Below, in pieces: positions 1 to 8,851 of a stretch of DNA of 64,000 nt. A model generated the notes under the pieces. The model was not told where the DNA came from and searched no databases. It was given only the letters and a program-made list of their open reading frames with translations. A program made the position numbers and the translations under genes. Source of the DNA: Lachnospiraceae bacterium UBA1759. GTDB taxonomy: Bacteria; Bacillota; Clostridia; Lachnospirales; Lachnospiraceae. Positions within the stretch are counted from its first letter, which is position 1. Every line of letters begins with the position of its first letter. The DNA lies in assembly GCA_002315555.1 (NCBI GenBank), contig DCHF01000055.1, positions 75,660 through 139,659 on the forward strand. Reading direction: 5' to 3'.

Positions 1-27
1 CCGAGGGAGATTATTGAAGAGTATTAA
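1..27 (+). CDS. Possible 3' end of an upstream gene cut by the window edge
   Basis: The first 27 bases read in frame 1 as eight codons (PREIIEEY) followed by TAA. A terminal codon run just ahead of the strong ribosome site of the next gene would fit the tail of an upstream gene in the same direction. The fragment is too short to identify, and chance is a real alternative. Confidence 0.3.
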   Translation, partial: PREIIEEY

Positions 28-73
28 GCTTCCCTGTGAAAGAGGGAAAGTTGAAGTTTAAAAGGAGAATTTT

Positions 74-1993
74 ATGTATCAGTGGCAATATGATAAGGAC
101 GGAAGATTTAAACTGATTCTGGATGATATTACGGTCATTTATGCGACCGCGAAAGCGTCCGATGTAAAAGGCCGCAAGATCGACAGCCGTTTTTCCGAAT
201 TGAAAGCGGAGAGCGCGGAGGATGGCGATCTGACGCTTGTTTTTGAGGCAAATAACGGCTTGAGACTGACGGAAGTCTTAACGGTCGTTGATGATATACC
301 TTACGCAAAATGCGTACTTTCCGACGTTACAGGGACCGAGGTGGAAACACGTGACCTGATTCCGCTCGTGGCCGATGGCAACTTCGGCGAGGCGATGCCG
401 GTATGGCGCAGTCTGTTCACCAAGATGCTGCAGGTCCCGTTCGACAACACGATGTGGCTGCGTTTTGAATCCGTTCCGCTTCGCGCGGGACGCACCAGCT
501 TTGACATGACCGTTGTCCTGTCCGAAGAGACCCGCGAGGGCGTCCTCCTCGGCGCGGCGGACTTCGATGTCTGGAAGAACGCTGCCGTATGCTCCGCAAC
601 GGACGCACGTACCATCGAAATGCGCAGCGGCGTTGCCAATGAGGGCAGCCATGATAATGCACCCCACGGAACGATCATCGGCACGGAGGTCGAATCCAGC
701 CGTTTCATCGTCCTCTACGGCGCCGATTACCGTCAGCTGATGGTGCGGTACGGCGAGACCCTGAAGAAGGAGCATCCGCCCATTCAGTGGACGGAAGGCG
801 TTCCCTTCGGCTTCAACAGCTGGGCCGGCCTCGCATGGAAGCTGGACGAGCACCACTACAGAATGACCGGCGAATTCCTCCGCAACGAGCTTCTGCCCGC
901 AAGCTATCAGAACGACGGTTTCAACTACAATAACCTCGACGCCTGCTGGTCCGCGATGGATGAGAAGGAAATGCTGGCCATTAAGGACGAGTGCCACGCA
1001 AACGGCCAGAAGACCGGTATTTACGATGCACCGTTCGCTTTCTTCGGTAAGGAAGAAGCCCGCAAGAACGAGATTCCGGGCGTCCCGGGCCATATTTTCG
1101 ATGAGATCCTCCTCCGCGACGAGTACGGCGAAGTGCTTCCGCGCGTGGACGGTGCGCATCCCTTTGACCTGTCCCACCCGTTATGGAAGGAGTACACCAA
1201 AAAGAAATTCGACCGCTTCATCGAATGGGGCTATGACTACATCAAGGTCGATTTCATGACCCATGGCTGCATGGAAGGCGTTCATTACGATCCGGCGGTC
1301 CGTACCGGCCGTCAGTGCATCGACATCGGTTACCGTTATGTGGACGAGCTCCTTGCACCGGAGCGCGTAGGACGTCCCTTCTTCATCAGTCTGTCCATCG
1401 CTCCGCTGTTCCCGGCAGGCTTTGGCCATGCAAGACGTTTCAGCTGCGATGCTTTCGGCACCTACGAGGATATCGAGTACATCCTGAACGCGCAGACCTA
1501 CGGCTGGTGGGAGAACCGCAATCTTTACGATTTCAACGATCCGGACCACATCGTTCTGTTAAAGAGCTTTGGCATGGAGAAGGATTCCACGCTCGGTGAA
1601 GCGCGTGCGCGTTACACCGCAGCGGCCATCGCCGGCACCGTTATGATGCTGTCCGATGATTATGACCGCCCGGAAGCGGTTGAACGTGCCAAGATGTTTG
1701 CGACCAATGCGGAAGTTAACCACGTGGCGGCATCCCGCATCGCATTCATGCCGGTCGAGGCGAACGGCCCGTCCGCATCTCATGCATTTACCGCGGAGAT
1801 CGACGGCACGCAGTACGTGGCGATTTTCACCTGGGACATGGCCGGAGAGACCGTGGACCTCTGCTGCAAGCGCGCCGGCATCGCGGAAAGCAAGTATCGC
1901 GACCTCTGGAGCGGCGAAGTCTTTGATGCCACGAACGGCGTGATCACCTGGAAGACCGAAGGCTGTGACGCGATCCTTTTAAAGGCTGAATAA
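74..1993 (+). CDS. Alpha-galactosidase-like glycoside hydrolase, clan GH-D (GH27/GH36 type)
   Basis: This 639-residue protein probably removes alpha-linked galactose or a related sugar from oligosaccharides. An N-terminal beta-sandwich-like region leads into a TIM barrel beginning near GFNSWAG (about residue 250). The motif YIKVDF carries the expected nucleophile Asp (about 393), and RRFSCDAFG holds the likely acid/base Asp (about 459). These match the clan GH-D pattern known for GH27 and GH36. There is no signal peptide, so it should act in the cytoplasm on imported sugar. Translation starts behind AAAAGGAG. The next gene follows after 24 bases, so the two are probably co-transcribed. The exact family and substrate cannot be fixed by eye; beta-L-arabinopyranosidase activity is an alternative. 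Confidence 0.75.
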   Translation: MYQWQYDKDGRFKLILDDITVIYATAKASDVKGRKIDSRFSELKAESAEDGDLTLVFEANNGLRLTEVLTVVDDIPYAKCVLSDVTGTEVETRDLIPLVADGNFGEAMPVWRSLFTKMLQVPFDNTMWLRFESVPLRAGRTSFDMTVVLSEETREGVLLGAADFDVWKNAAVCSATDARTIEMRSGVANEGSHDNAPHGTIIGTEVESSRFIVLYGADYRQLMVRYGETLKKEHPPIQWTEGVPFGFNSWAGLAWKLDEHHYRMTGEFLRNELLPASYQNDGFNYNNLDACWSAMDEKEMLAIKDECHANGQKTGIYDAPFAFFGKEEARKNEIPGVPGHIFDEILLRDEYGEVLPRVDGAHPFDLSHPLWKEYTKKKFDRFIEWGYDYIKVDFMTHGCMEGVHYDPAVRTGRQCIDIGYRYVDELLAPERVGRPFFISLSIAPLFPAGFGHARRFSCDAFGTYEDIEYILNAQTYGWWENRNLYDFNDPDHIVLLKSFGMEKDSTLGEARARYTAAAIAGTVMMLSDDYDRPEAVERAKMFATNAEVNHVAASRIAFMPVEANGPSASHAFTAEIDGTQYVAIFTWDMAGETVDLCCKRAGIAESKYRDLWSGEVFDATNGVITWKTEGCDAILLKAE

Positions 1994-2017
1994 ACTCAAA
2001 AAAGCAAGGAAGTAAAT

Positions 2018-4381
2018 ATGAGTATTATCCGTATTGTCAATGATATTCCCGTTATGGAAAACGATCTCGGCGTACGCTACTGTCCGGTGAAGACCGGACA
2101 GGGCTACGGCCTGGGACACTTCGAACTGAACGGTACAGCGTTCGGCAAGGATGAACCGGCATTCCTCGTGGAAAGCTCGGTGAACTGGCCCTACGCCGCT
2201 CCGTATTATGAGATTCTGGAAAACACGGACGTCCGCGGTGTGGTCCGCTTTTACGGCATCAGCACGAAGATCCGTCTGGACATCACCGTGACGCTGGAAA
2301 AGGGAAGTCACCTGGTGACCTTTGACTATGCCCTGGAGCCGATGCTCCCGGTCTACAAGCGTCTTTACGCGCCGGTATCCTTTGGTACAGAGGAATTCTC
2401 CTTCATCAAGTACCCCTATGAGGACACGCTGACAGCAACCAATCTCCGCTCCTTTGAGATCGAGACCGACTATGCCCGCGTACCCTTCATCTTTGGCCGC
2501 AAGGCTCCGGGCGCATACATCGGCGCAGGCTACTACCTGACCGATGATTTTGCAAACGGCCGCATCGGATTTGACAAGGACAGCAGTGAATTCCGCATCA
2601 GTGCGCAGTTCCGCGGCATGGCCAAGGAGAACGATATCCAGCTTGGCGATTTCCCGAGCCCGAACAATATCCGTTTCACGGACCTCGGCGCCGGCATCCG
2701 GCGTTCGGTCAAGCATCTCCGCTTCATCGTTTCCATCGGCGCGACGCAGTACGACCTGTTCCGCGATTATATGGACGGGTGCGGCTATGATTTTAATGTC
2801 TTTTTCAAGTACGATGCCGATCATTACGAAGAGGACTGGATGGATATCCTTGAAAATGCACGGTATTTTGAAGGCAAGGGCTATTCCATGAAGATCAGCA
2901 CCGATACCGGTGATATGGACCTGGTCTCTCCGCACGGAAGCTACGGTACCATCATTGCCACATCCTGCCAGATGGAAAATGCCTGCGTCATGTATGATTA
3001 CTACAAGCGTCATCCGGAAGCGGAGTGGGCACGTACACGCGCGTTTGAAATGGCCGATTTCTTTGTCAGTGAGCAGCGGGAGAGCGGCATGGTGCCGTCC
3101 TACAATGCGGACCTCGGCAGCAAGCCGCAGGGAATGGCCATCGACGCGGATAAGAACCCGTATGCCGGCGGCCATGCCGTGGGCATGCTGGAGGAGGCGA
3201 TGGGCGTCTCTGCCATGCTTCGTTTCTATCTTGCGGTAAAAGAGAATGAGGGGGAAGCGAAGGAAAGCTGGTACAAGGCAGCGCTTAAGCTTGCGGACTG
3301 GATCTGCTCCGAAGTGGATGAGCAGGGCCGCGTTGGCCGCAACTATTTTGCGGACGGTTCCTTTGACATGTACTCCTACGCGATGCTGAATGCCATGACC
3401 CCGATGGATATGTTCTATGACGTGACCGGTGAGTCCCGCTTTGCAGAGGCCCGCGATCGTCTGGAAAAGTATATCTGGGAGAACTACATCGACACGAACG
3501 ACTATGTGAATCTGGTCGGCGATAGCACGAGCTGGCTCGGTTCCGAGGGCGTTCCGGACAATGACTGTGTAGGTCTTCTCGGCATCATGGCCTACTGCGC
3601 GATGCGTCACGAAAAGACCGGCGATGCCAGGTATACGGAGGCTGCCAAGGATGTCTTTGTCTACCTCTGGTCCTGCAACTGCCCGATCGACATGCCGGGC
3701 TTCAAGCACCCGACCCGCGGCCTGATGCGTGAGCAGGATTTCTACTGTTGCTTTGACTCCATGCTGGCGATCTCCGCGCATTCCGCCGGTCTTCCGTACT
3801 TTGCCAAGGTCACACAGGATCCGGCATTCATGCAGTTCTATGCGATCTCGCTGCAGACGCTTCTTTCTCTTCAGGAAAAGAGCGACCGCTTCCACGGCGT
3901 ACATCTGGGCCTGGAAGCCGACACGGACGGCCTTACACCGATCGATGTCGTCGCGGAAGGCAAGCATTTCTACACCACGATGGGCTTTGGTTTCGGTATC
4001 CTGGCATCCATGCAGAGTCCGCTCCATTACCGCTACACAGGCGGCAAAAACTGGGGCGCCGGCATGGATTTCCGCGTGGATTTCAGCTTTGACGGCATGC
4101 AGGAAGTACCGTACGTCGTGGCCGGATCATCGGTCATCCGCCAGATCTCCTTCAACAGGGATTCCAAGGTCCTTCAGATCTGGTGTTACGATCTGACACA
4201 CACCGACGTGGACGTGGAGGTGAAGTGGAACGGTCCCTGGTCGATGGCGGACTCCGTGGTCTATTACGGCTATGAAAAGGCACCGGCGGCGGAACTGTTT
4301 AACAAGAAGAGCGAGAGCCTCAAGATCCATGTGAGCGGTGTCGATGTACCGTCCAAAATGGTGCAGATCAAGCTTGCGTGA
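2018..4381 (+). CDS. Large cytoplasmic protein, probably an (alpha/alpha)-barrel glycosidase; specificity unknown
   Basis: This 787-residue protein is not assigned to a named family. The first 290 or so residues look beta-rich. Residues 300-650 are helical, with repeated aromatic and acidic stretches (EWARTRAFEMADFF, ALKLADWICSEVD, YTEAAKDVFVYLW) like the toroids of six-hairpin glycosidases and lyases. A beta-rich tail follows. There is no signal peptide. It lies 24 bases after the GH-D enzyme, behind AAGGAAG, and ahead of a shared terminator, so the two probably degrade the same glycan. A hydrolase or lyase acting on uronic acid or arabinose side chains would fit, but that is inference from fold and neighbourhood. 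Confidence 0.55.
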   Translation: MSIIRIVNDIPVMENDLGVRYCPVKTGQGYGLGHFELNGTAFGKDEPAFLVESSVNWPYAAPYYEILENTDVRGVVRFYGISTKIRLDITVTLEKGSHLVTFDYALEPMLPVYKRLYAPVSFGTEEFSFIKYPYEDTLTATNLRSFEIETDYARVPFIFGRKAPGAYIGAGYYLTDDFANGRIGFDKDSSEFRISAQFRGMAKENDIQLGDFPSPNNIRFTDLGAGIRRSVKHLRFIVSIGATQYDLFRDYMDGCGYDFNVFFKYDADHYEEDWMDILENARYFEGKGYSMKISTDTGDMDLVSPHGSYGTIIATSCQMENACVMYDYYKRHPEAEWARTRAFEMADFFVSEQRESGMVPSYNADLGSKPQGMAIDADKNPYAGGHAVGMLEEAMGVSAMLRFYLAVKENEGEAKESWYKAALKLADWICSEVDEQGRVGRNYFADGSFDMYSYAMLNAMTPMDMFYDVTGESRFAEARDRLEKYIWENYIDTNDYVNLVGDSTSWLGSEGVPDNDCVGLLGIMAYCAMRHEKTGDARYTEAAKDVFVYLWSCNCPIDMPGFKHPTRGLMREQDFYCCFDSMLAISAHSAGLPYFAKVTQDPAFMQFYAISLQTLLSLQEKSDRFHGVHLGLEADTDGLTPIDVVAEGKHFYTTMGFGFGILASMQSPLHYRYTGGKNWGAGMDFRVDFSFDGMQEVPYVVAGSSVIRQISFNRDSKVLQIWCYDLTHTDVDVEVKWNGPWSMADSVVYYGYEKAPAAELFNKKSESLKIHVSGVDVPSKMVQIKLA

Positions 4382-4420
4382 TAGGGGCGCTTGCCAATAA
4401 AAGCCTGAAACGGTGAAAGA

Positions 4421-4462
4421 AAAGGCGCTGTGAAGATCTTTACTGATCTTCACAGCGCCTTT
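4421..4462. terminator. Bidirectional intrinsic terminator between convergent genes
   Basis: An 18-bp perfect stem (arms 4421-4438 and 4445-4462, loop TTTACT) begins with AAA and ends with TTT on either strand. It lies between the 787-residue gene and the convergent beta-helix gene and can serve both. Confidence 0.85.
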
Positions 4463-4511
4463 ATTATGCCTTTTTGTGCCGGAACAGGTCCCGGAGTTCC
4501 CGTGCCGTATC

Positions 4512-5816
4512 TTATCTTGTTTTAACGATCGGGGTCAGCAGATCCGACGTCACTTTGAAGGACATCTTCGGATCGTTCTTCAGCTCCTCAAGCGCTTCCG
4601 CAAGGCCGTGAACATCGCTTAAGCTGTACAGGTTATCTTCATATACCGCGTTCTGCCAGCCGTCCACGGGTTCCTCGGACAGCGCAAAAACGTTGTTTGT
4701 GAACCGGTAGTTCACGGGCGTTCCGTAGATGCAGATGCGCATCGGATGGTCAAACTTGAACAGGTTGCCGTAAAGCTCCACGGGCATGCCTTGATCGTAG
4801 ATACCGATGCCGCGGCCGTCATTCATGCTGACATTATAGCGGAGGATGGTCTTTCCGCATTCGATGTTCCGGTTCAGACCGATGCAGTCCAACCAGAAGC
4901 CGCCTTCGTTGTCATGGGAGTAGTTGTACTGGAAGATCGTATCGCCCGCGGTGCCCCAGTCGGTGTCGAAGGCGGAGCCATCGTTCTCAAACATACGGGT
5001 GCCGTAGACTTCGTTGCGTTCGATCAGCGCATCGGACGTCGCGCAGACCCAGATGCCGGCGATGATCTTGGTGTCCTCCAGCGTGCCGTGATAACCGGCC
5101 TCACCGCAGACATTGCCCGCGATGCGCGGAGAGATGCAGTTCGCGACGATGATACCGTCGGAGCCGGTACGGATGACGCGGTTTCCGGAAACGACTACGT
5201 GCGTATGGTGGATATCATTGACGAAATCCTCGGCCTGATTGACACGGATGCCGCTGGTCAGGACGTCATGGATGTAGTTGCCCATGATCAGAATGTCGTG
5301 GAGATGGTCTTTTTTGGAGGTGCGGCAGGGGAAGGAAACGTACACGCCGCCGTTCCAGTACATGGCTTTGTACGGACCCATCGCGCGGCGGTTCTCTCCG
5401 GTGACATCGGTGATCTCGTTTCCGGTGATCGTGATATCCTCCGTGATGCCCTCCGGCGCGCCGATGATCGCGATACCCTGACGGATCGCGCGCTCCTCGG
5501 CATGGTTATGAACGTTCAGCCCGGTGACGATGTAATGGTTCACGCCCTCTAAAAGGACACCGGCATATGCGCCGCAGCCGTCAATGATCGGCGCATCGCC
5601 TTCGCCATACGCGCCGATGGCGACCGGCGCCCCTTTGGCACCGTTTCCTTTCGGCGCCAGCATGCCGTTAAAGCGGCAGCCGCATTTAAACAGAAGGGCA
5701 TCGCCGGGACCGAAGGTCACCTGGTTTGCCCGTTCCACACTTCGGAAAGCATCCTGTTCGGAAAGGCCGGAAGCGGTATCCCTGCCGTTTACGCAGTCCA
5801 CATAAAATGTACGCAT
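4512..5816 (-). CDS. Right-handed parallel beta-helix protein (pectate-lyase-like fold)
   Basis: This 434-residue protein opens with FYVDCVNGRDTASGLSEQDA, a common start of secreted or cytoplasmic parallel beta-helix proteins. It continues with short repeats such as ITGNEITDV, IMGNYIHDV, VSGNRVIRTGSDGI and ERNEVYGT, spaced about 25 residues apart, typical of beta-helix coils. Such folds are found in polysaccharide lyases, GH28 enzymes and epimerases. No signal peptide is visible. An intracellular role on oligosaccharides fits the neighbouring glycosidases. Catalytic residues cannot be placed by eye, so lyase, hydrolase or binding function is open. It lies downstream of osmC on the same strand, behind AAAGGA. 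Confidence 0.7.
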   Translation of the reverse strand: MRTFYVDCVNGRDTASGLSEQDAFRSVERANQVTFGPGDALLFKCGCRFNGMLAPKGNGAKGAPVAIGAYGEGDAPIIDGCGAYAGVLLEGVNHYIVTGLNVHNHAEERAIRQGIAIIGAPEGITEDITITGNEITDVTGENRRAMGPYKAMYWNGGVYVSFPCRTSKKDHLHDILIMGNYIHDVLTSGIRVNQAEDFVNDIHHTHVVVSGNRVIRTGSDGIIVANCISPRIAGNVCGEAGYHGTLEDTKIIAGIWVCATSDALIERNEVYGTRMFENDGSAFDTDWGTAGDTIFQYNYSHDNEGGFWLDCIGLNRNIECGKTILRYNVSMNDGRGIGIYDQGMPVELYGNLFKFDHPMRICIYGTPVNYRFTNNVFALSEEPVDGWQNAVYEDNLYSLSDVHGLAEALEELKNDPKMSFKVTSDLLTPIVKTR

Positions 5817-5827
5817 ATTGAGATCCT

Positions 5828-5851
5828 TTCAGCCGGGTAACCGGCTTTTTT
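5828..5851 (+). terminator. Terminator-like hairpin facing the plus strand
   Basis: AGCCGG, a GTAA loop and CCGGCT are followed by seven T on the plus strand. The genes on both sides are on the minus strand, so its role is unclear. It may stop antisense transcription entering osmC. Confidence 0.45.
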
Positions 5852-5862
5852 TATAAAAACCC

Positions 5863-6246
5863 TTATTTTTCGCGGGTCTCCGGACCGGAAGCCAGGATGT
5901 TACGGACATAGCAGCCCTCGGAAGCTTTCTTCCGGATCTCTTCAACGGCTGCCGGATCCTCATCGCTGTCGATCTTCAGATCATACACAAAAACATACTT
6001 TTCATCTTCCTTGACCATGTCACAGGTAACGGTGACATCGTTGTAGGAAAGACCGGCCTGGAACATCATGCCCTTTGCGGTCATGGACATGCAGCCCGCG
6101 AGGCCTGCGGCCAGCAGCTGGCTCGGAGAGAGGCGTTCGGCATCGCCCCGGCTGGACGAGTTGACGATGACGGAGCGGCCCTTTTCATCGACCAGTCTGG
6201 TGATGTACGGCTGGTGTTCTTCGGGAATGGAAATGGAAGTGATCAT
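5863..6246 (-). CDS. OsmC/Ohr family peroxide-detoxifying protein
   Basis: This 127-residue protein matches the OsmC family, which reduces organic peroxides with a reactive cysteine pair. The two family cysteines are present at about residue 52 (AAGLAGCMSM) and 112 (SEGCYV). The usual signature LSPSQLLAAGLAGC precedes the central helix. The length is slightly short of the usual 135-145 but complete. The start lies behind AAAGGA, and its ATG overlaps the stop of a short coding-like stretch upstream on the same strand. The family call is firm. Which peroxide or thiol partner it uses is unknown. Confidence 0.88.
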   Translation of the reverse strand: MITSISIPEEHQPYITRLVDEKGRSVIVNSSSRGDAERLSPSQLLAAGLAGCMSMTAKGMMFQAGLSYNDVTVTCDMVKEDEKYVFVYDLKIDSDEDPAAVEEIRKKASEGCYVRNILASGPETREK

Positions 6247-6404
6247 GTTGGAATTCCTTTCTTTTTGATCTTACCGGCCTTTTCAAGCCGGATGCAGTAT
6301 ATGATGAACAGGATCGTGATCAGGCCCGGAAGCGAGCCGGTGGAATCACCCACGGCGGTATTATACTCCCAGGACGGGTTTTTCTCAATTGCTTTTAACG
6401 GAAC
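6243..6404 (-). pseudogene. Coding-like remnant encoding a membrane-protein tail, ending on the osmC start
   Basis: Read on the minus strand, an open stretch runs from just after a TAA at 6405-6407 to a TGA at 6243-6245 that overlaps the osmC start (ATGA). It contains GSLPGLITILFIIYCIRLE, a hydrophobic segment, followed by the basic tail KAGKIKKK. There is no ATG in frame. A GTG at 6351-6353 could start a 36-residue peptide, but the GGGAG ahead of it is 12 bases away. It could be the surviving 3' end of a deleted transporter gene or a small membrane protein with an unusual start. Confidence 0.3.
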
Positions 6405-6481
6405 TTATTCACAAACGATGCGGGATGTGTTATGATGAACAGACCGGCAGCAGTATAATGCGGCCGGAAAGGGGGAGCAGA

Positions 6482-6946
6482 GTGCCTCAGTTTTTAACTT
6501 CTTTATTTTCAAACCAACTGCTGATGTGCGGCCTTGTGAGCTGGGCCGTCGGACAGGTGCTGAAGACGATCATCAATGCGTTCGTCACAAAAAAGTGGGA
6601 TTTCATGCGCCTGATCGGTGACGGCGGCATGCCGAGCTGCCACTCCGCAACGGTGACCTCCATGGCGACCTACAGCGCGCTGCTCTATGGTCTGGGGTCC
6701 AATCAGTTTGCCATCCTCGCGATCCTCGCGATCATCGTTATGCATGACGCGATGGGTGTCCGCCTGGAGACCGGAAAGCAGGCAAAGGTCCTGAATGAGC
6801 TCATTGAGATCTTCAGTATCGACCCGGAGAAGCCGCTTACCGAGGAGAAGCTGAAGGAATTTGTGGGTCATACCCCGCTTCAGGTGTTCTTCGGTGCACT
6901 GCTCGGATTTGTCATGGCCTTTGTGTTCTTTGGGCTGAGTCGTTGA
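6482..6946 (+). CDS. Divergent PAP2-family integral membrane protein (YuiD-like)
   Basis: I chose the GTG at 6482, seven bases after AAAGGGGGAG; an ATG further upstream has no ribosome site. The 154-residue product has the divergent PAP2 (DUF212) signatures DGGMPSCHSATVTS and MHDAMGVRLETGKQA, with about four hydrophobic segments. The family resembles phosphatidic acid phosphatases and haloperoxidases, with the conserved Ser-His replacing part of the usual motif. Activity in bacteria is not established, though a role in isoprenoid or lipid phosphate hydrolysis is often proposed. It is a single-gene unit ending at a bidirectional terminator. Confidence 0.85.
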   Translation: MPQFLTSLFSNQLLMCGLVSWAVGQVLKTIINAFVTKKWDFMRLIGDGGMPSCHSATVTSMATYSALLYGLGSNQFAILAILAIIVMHDAMGVRLETGKQAKVLNELIEIFSIDPEKPLTEEKLKEFVGHTPLQVFFGALLGFVMAFVFFGLSR

Positions 6947-6956
6947 TATAGAATAA

Positions 6957-6984
6957 AAAACCGCTCCGTTTCCGGAGCGGTTTT
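6957..6984. terminator. Bidirectional intrinsic terminator
   Basis: CCGCTCCG (6961-6968), a TTTC loop and CGGAGCGG (6973-6980) are flanked by AAAA and TTTT. It separates the convergent PAP2-like and GH29 genes. Confidence 0.85.
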
Positions 6985-7010
6985 GTGTTTCAACAGGTAA
7001 AGGAATGTGT

Positions 7011-8060
7011 TCACAGTCCCCGGTAGATCCGTTCGGCCTCCCTTAAGATCTCGGTGCTTTTCACCGGGAAGCGGCCGAGGGCATCGGGTCCGACGTTCAG
7101 CAGGTAGTTGATGCCGAGGTCATTCAGCTTCTTACGGTATGCGGCGACGGTCTCCGGGCTCTTCCAGTTGTGATCGAACGAGCAGAAGCCCCAGGTGTTG
7201 TTCAGCGTGGCAGCCGTTTCATAGAGGCCGTACGGGGACGGCTTGAAGCCGCAGATGTCGTTCATGTCCGCGGATTGCGGGGCATTGATATCATCGGGCC
7301 GATGGTCGGGGATCTCGTTATCGCCCAGGGAAACGTAGTCGTACGCGCCGTTTCCGAGGCGGGAATTGATCAGGCAGTTGGGCTGATGCTTTTTCACAAG
7401 GTCAAAGAGCCTGCGGCTTTCGTCATTGGAAATGGTCATCGGGACATCGAACCAGATCAGACAGAGGTCACCGTAGTTCGTCAGGATCTCTTCCACCTGA
7501 GGATAGATCTTGCGTTCAAAGCATTCGGAAAAATTCTTTCCGGCCTTATCGGTGAAGTCCCAGCTGTTGCACCAGGTGACACCGGAGCAGGGGATGTGGT
7601 CGGATAAATAACCGCCGCCGTTCTTTTCGTGCCAGTCCAGGTCCTGGGAATAGTAGAGGCCGAATTTCAGGCCGTATTTGTAGCAGGCTTCGGACAGTTC
7701 GCCGATGATGTCGCGGCCAAAGGGAGTGGCATCGACCACGTTGTACTTATCGACTCTGGAATGGAACAGCGCAAAGCCGTCGTGATGCTTGCTGGTGACG
7801 ACCATGTACTTCATGCCGCTGTCGAGCGCGCATTTGACCCATTCTTCGGCATTGAAGAAGATCGGATTGAAGGCACTTGCGAGCTTTTCATACTCACGGA
7901 CCGGGATCGCCAGATTGGCCATCGCCCATTCCGCATATTCGCAGCGGATCCGCGTGTTGTTCCATTCGCCGCCCAGCAGGGAGTACAGTCCCCAGTGGAT
8001 CATCATTCCGTAGCCGGCTTCTTTGTACCAGGTGCGCATTTCTTCAGGTGATTTGATCAT
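7011..8060 (-). CDS. Alpha-L-fucosidase, GH29 family
   Basis: The start is the ATG at 8060 with GGAG six bases upstream; a TTG four codons earlier overlaps that ribosome site and is unlikely. The 349-residue product is a single TIM barrel without the C-terminal beta domain of longer GH29 enzymes. Motifs include GMMIHWGLYS, TSKHHDGFALF, LKFGLYYS and LIWFDVP. In the last, Asp near residue 205 is the expected nucleophile. No signal peptide is present, so it should remove fucose from imported glycans. It is transcribed divergently from mntP across a region containing a long palindrome. Family confidence is high; linkage preference cannot be read. Confidence 0.85.
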   Translation of the reverse strand: MIKSPEEMRTWYKEAGYGMMIHWGLYSLLGGEWNNTRIRCEYAEWAMANLAIPVREYEKLASAFNPIFFNAEEWVKCALDSGMKYMVVTSKHHDGFALFHSRVDKYNVVDATPFGRDIIGELSEACYKYGLKFGLYYSQDLDWHEKNGGGYLSDHIPCSGVTWCNSWDFTDKAGKNFSECFERKIYPQVEEILTNYGDLCLIWFDVPMTISNDESRRLFDLVKKHQPNCLINSRLGNGAYDYVSLGDNEIPDHRPDDINAPQSADMNDICGFKPSPYGLYETAATLNNTWGFCSFDHNWKSPETVAAYRKKLNDLGINYLLNVGPDALGRFPVKSTEILREAERIYRGL

Positions 8061-8118
8061 GTGAGTCTCCAATGTAAAATGATGGGACCATTATAGTACC
8101 GATACCCGCGGATTTCAA

Positions 8119-8173
8119 GACGGCGCGTCTGACGCCATAGTCTATTTTGCTCCGGGAGCAAAATAGACTATGG
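8119..8173. repeat. Perfect 19-bp inverted repeat with a smaller inverted repeat beside it
   Basis: The arm ccatagtctattttgctcc (8135-8153) is followed by a single G and then its exact reverse complement (8155-8173). Just upstream, AGACG-GCG-CGTCT (8119-8131) is a second perfect inverted repeat. The pair lies between the divergent fucosidase and mntP genes. No T run follows on either strand, so it does not look like a terminator. Confidence 0.85.
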
Positions 8174-8248
8174 TTATTTGCGCGTGAACTGTTGATTTTT
8201 TGGGCTGCTTCATATAAAATGAATCTTTACGTATATAAGGAGTTTACA

Positions 8249-8836
8249 ATGAATATCGATTTTATTTTCATTCTGAACAGTGTGCTTTTCGGTATCGGTC
8301 TCGCGATGGATGCGTTCTCCGTATCGCTCGCAAACGGCCTGAATGAGCCGAAGATGAAGAAGAACCGTATGGCATTGATCGCGGGAACTTTTGCAGGCTT
8401 CCAGATCGCGATGCCGCTCATCGGTTGGCTGTGCGTGCGCACGATCGCGAATATTTTCACCTCCTTCCGGAAATTCATTCCGTGGATCGCGCTGATCCTT
8501 CTGTTGTACATCGGCGGTAAGATGCTGATCGAAGGTATCCGCAACAAGGAAGAGGATGAAGAGGCGGCAGCGGTCGGCCTCGGTGCGTTGATGGTGCAGG
8601 GCATCGCAACATCCATCGATGCGCTTTCCGTCGGCTTTACCATCGCGCAGTATCACCTGATCGCAGCGCTCACGGAGTCGCTGATCATCGGAGTCGTGAC
8701 GTTCGGCATCTGCATCGCCGGTCTGATCATCGGTAAGAAATTCGGAACAAAGCTGAAAAACAAAGCGGCGATCCTGGGTGGCTGTATCCTGATCGCGATC
8801 GGTCTGGAGATCTTTATCAAGGGCGTATTTTTCTAA
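8249..8836 (+). CDS. mntP: Manganese efflux pump MntP
   Basis: This 195-residue, six-helix protein exports Mn2+ and protects against manganese excess. It shows the internal duplication of the family, with the conserved acidic motifs GLAMDAFSVSLANG in helix 1 and TSIDALSVGF in helix 4. The start was set at 8249, eight bases after AAGGAG; an in-frame ATG 34 codons earlier lies inside the palindrome region and lacks a ribosome site. In many Firmicutes mntP follows a yybP-ykoY manganese riboswitch, and none was recognised here. It precedes the CaxA-type exchanger by 15 bases, so the two probably form a cation-efflux operon. Confidence 0.93.
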   Translation: MNIDFIFILNSVLFGIGLAMDAFSVSLANGLNEPKMKKNRMALIAGTFAGFQIAMPLIGWLCVRTIANIFTSFRKFIPWIALILLLYIGGKMLIEGIRNKEEDEEAAAVGLGALMVQGIATSIDALSVGFTIAQYHLIAALTESLIIGVVTFGICIAGLIIGKKFGTKLKNKAAILGGCILIAIGLEIFIKGVFF

Positions 8837-8851
8837 GGAGGTCTTTTCCCA

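Noticed and set aside
8061..8248. yybP-ykoY manganese riboswitch upstream of mntP
   Set aside because: The region holds only the inverted repeats and a short leader; the conserved yybP-ykoY core was not found.
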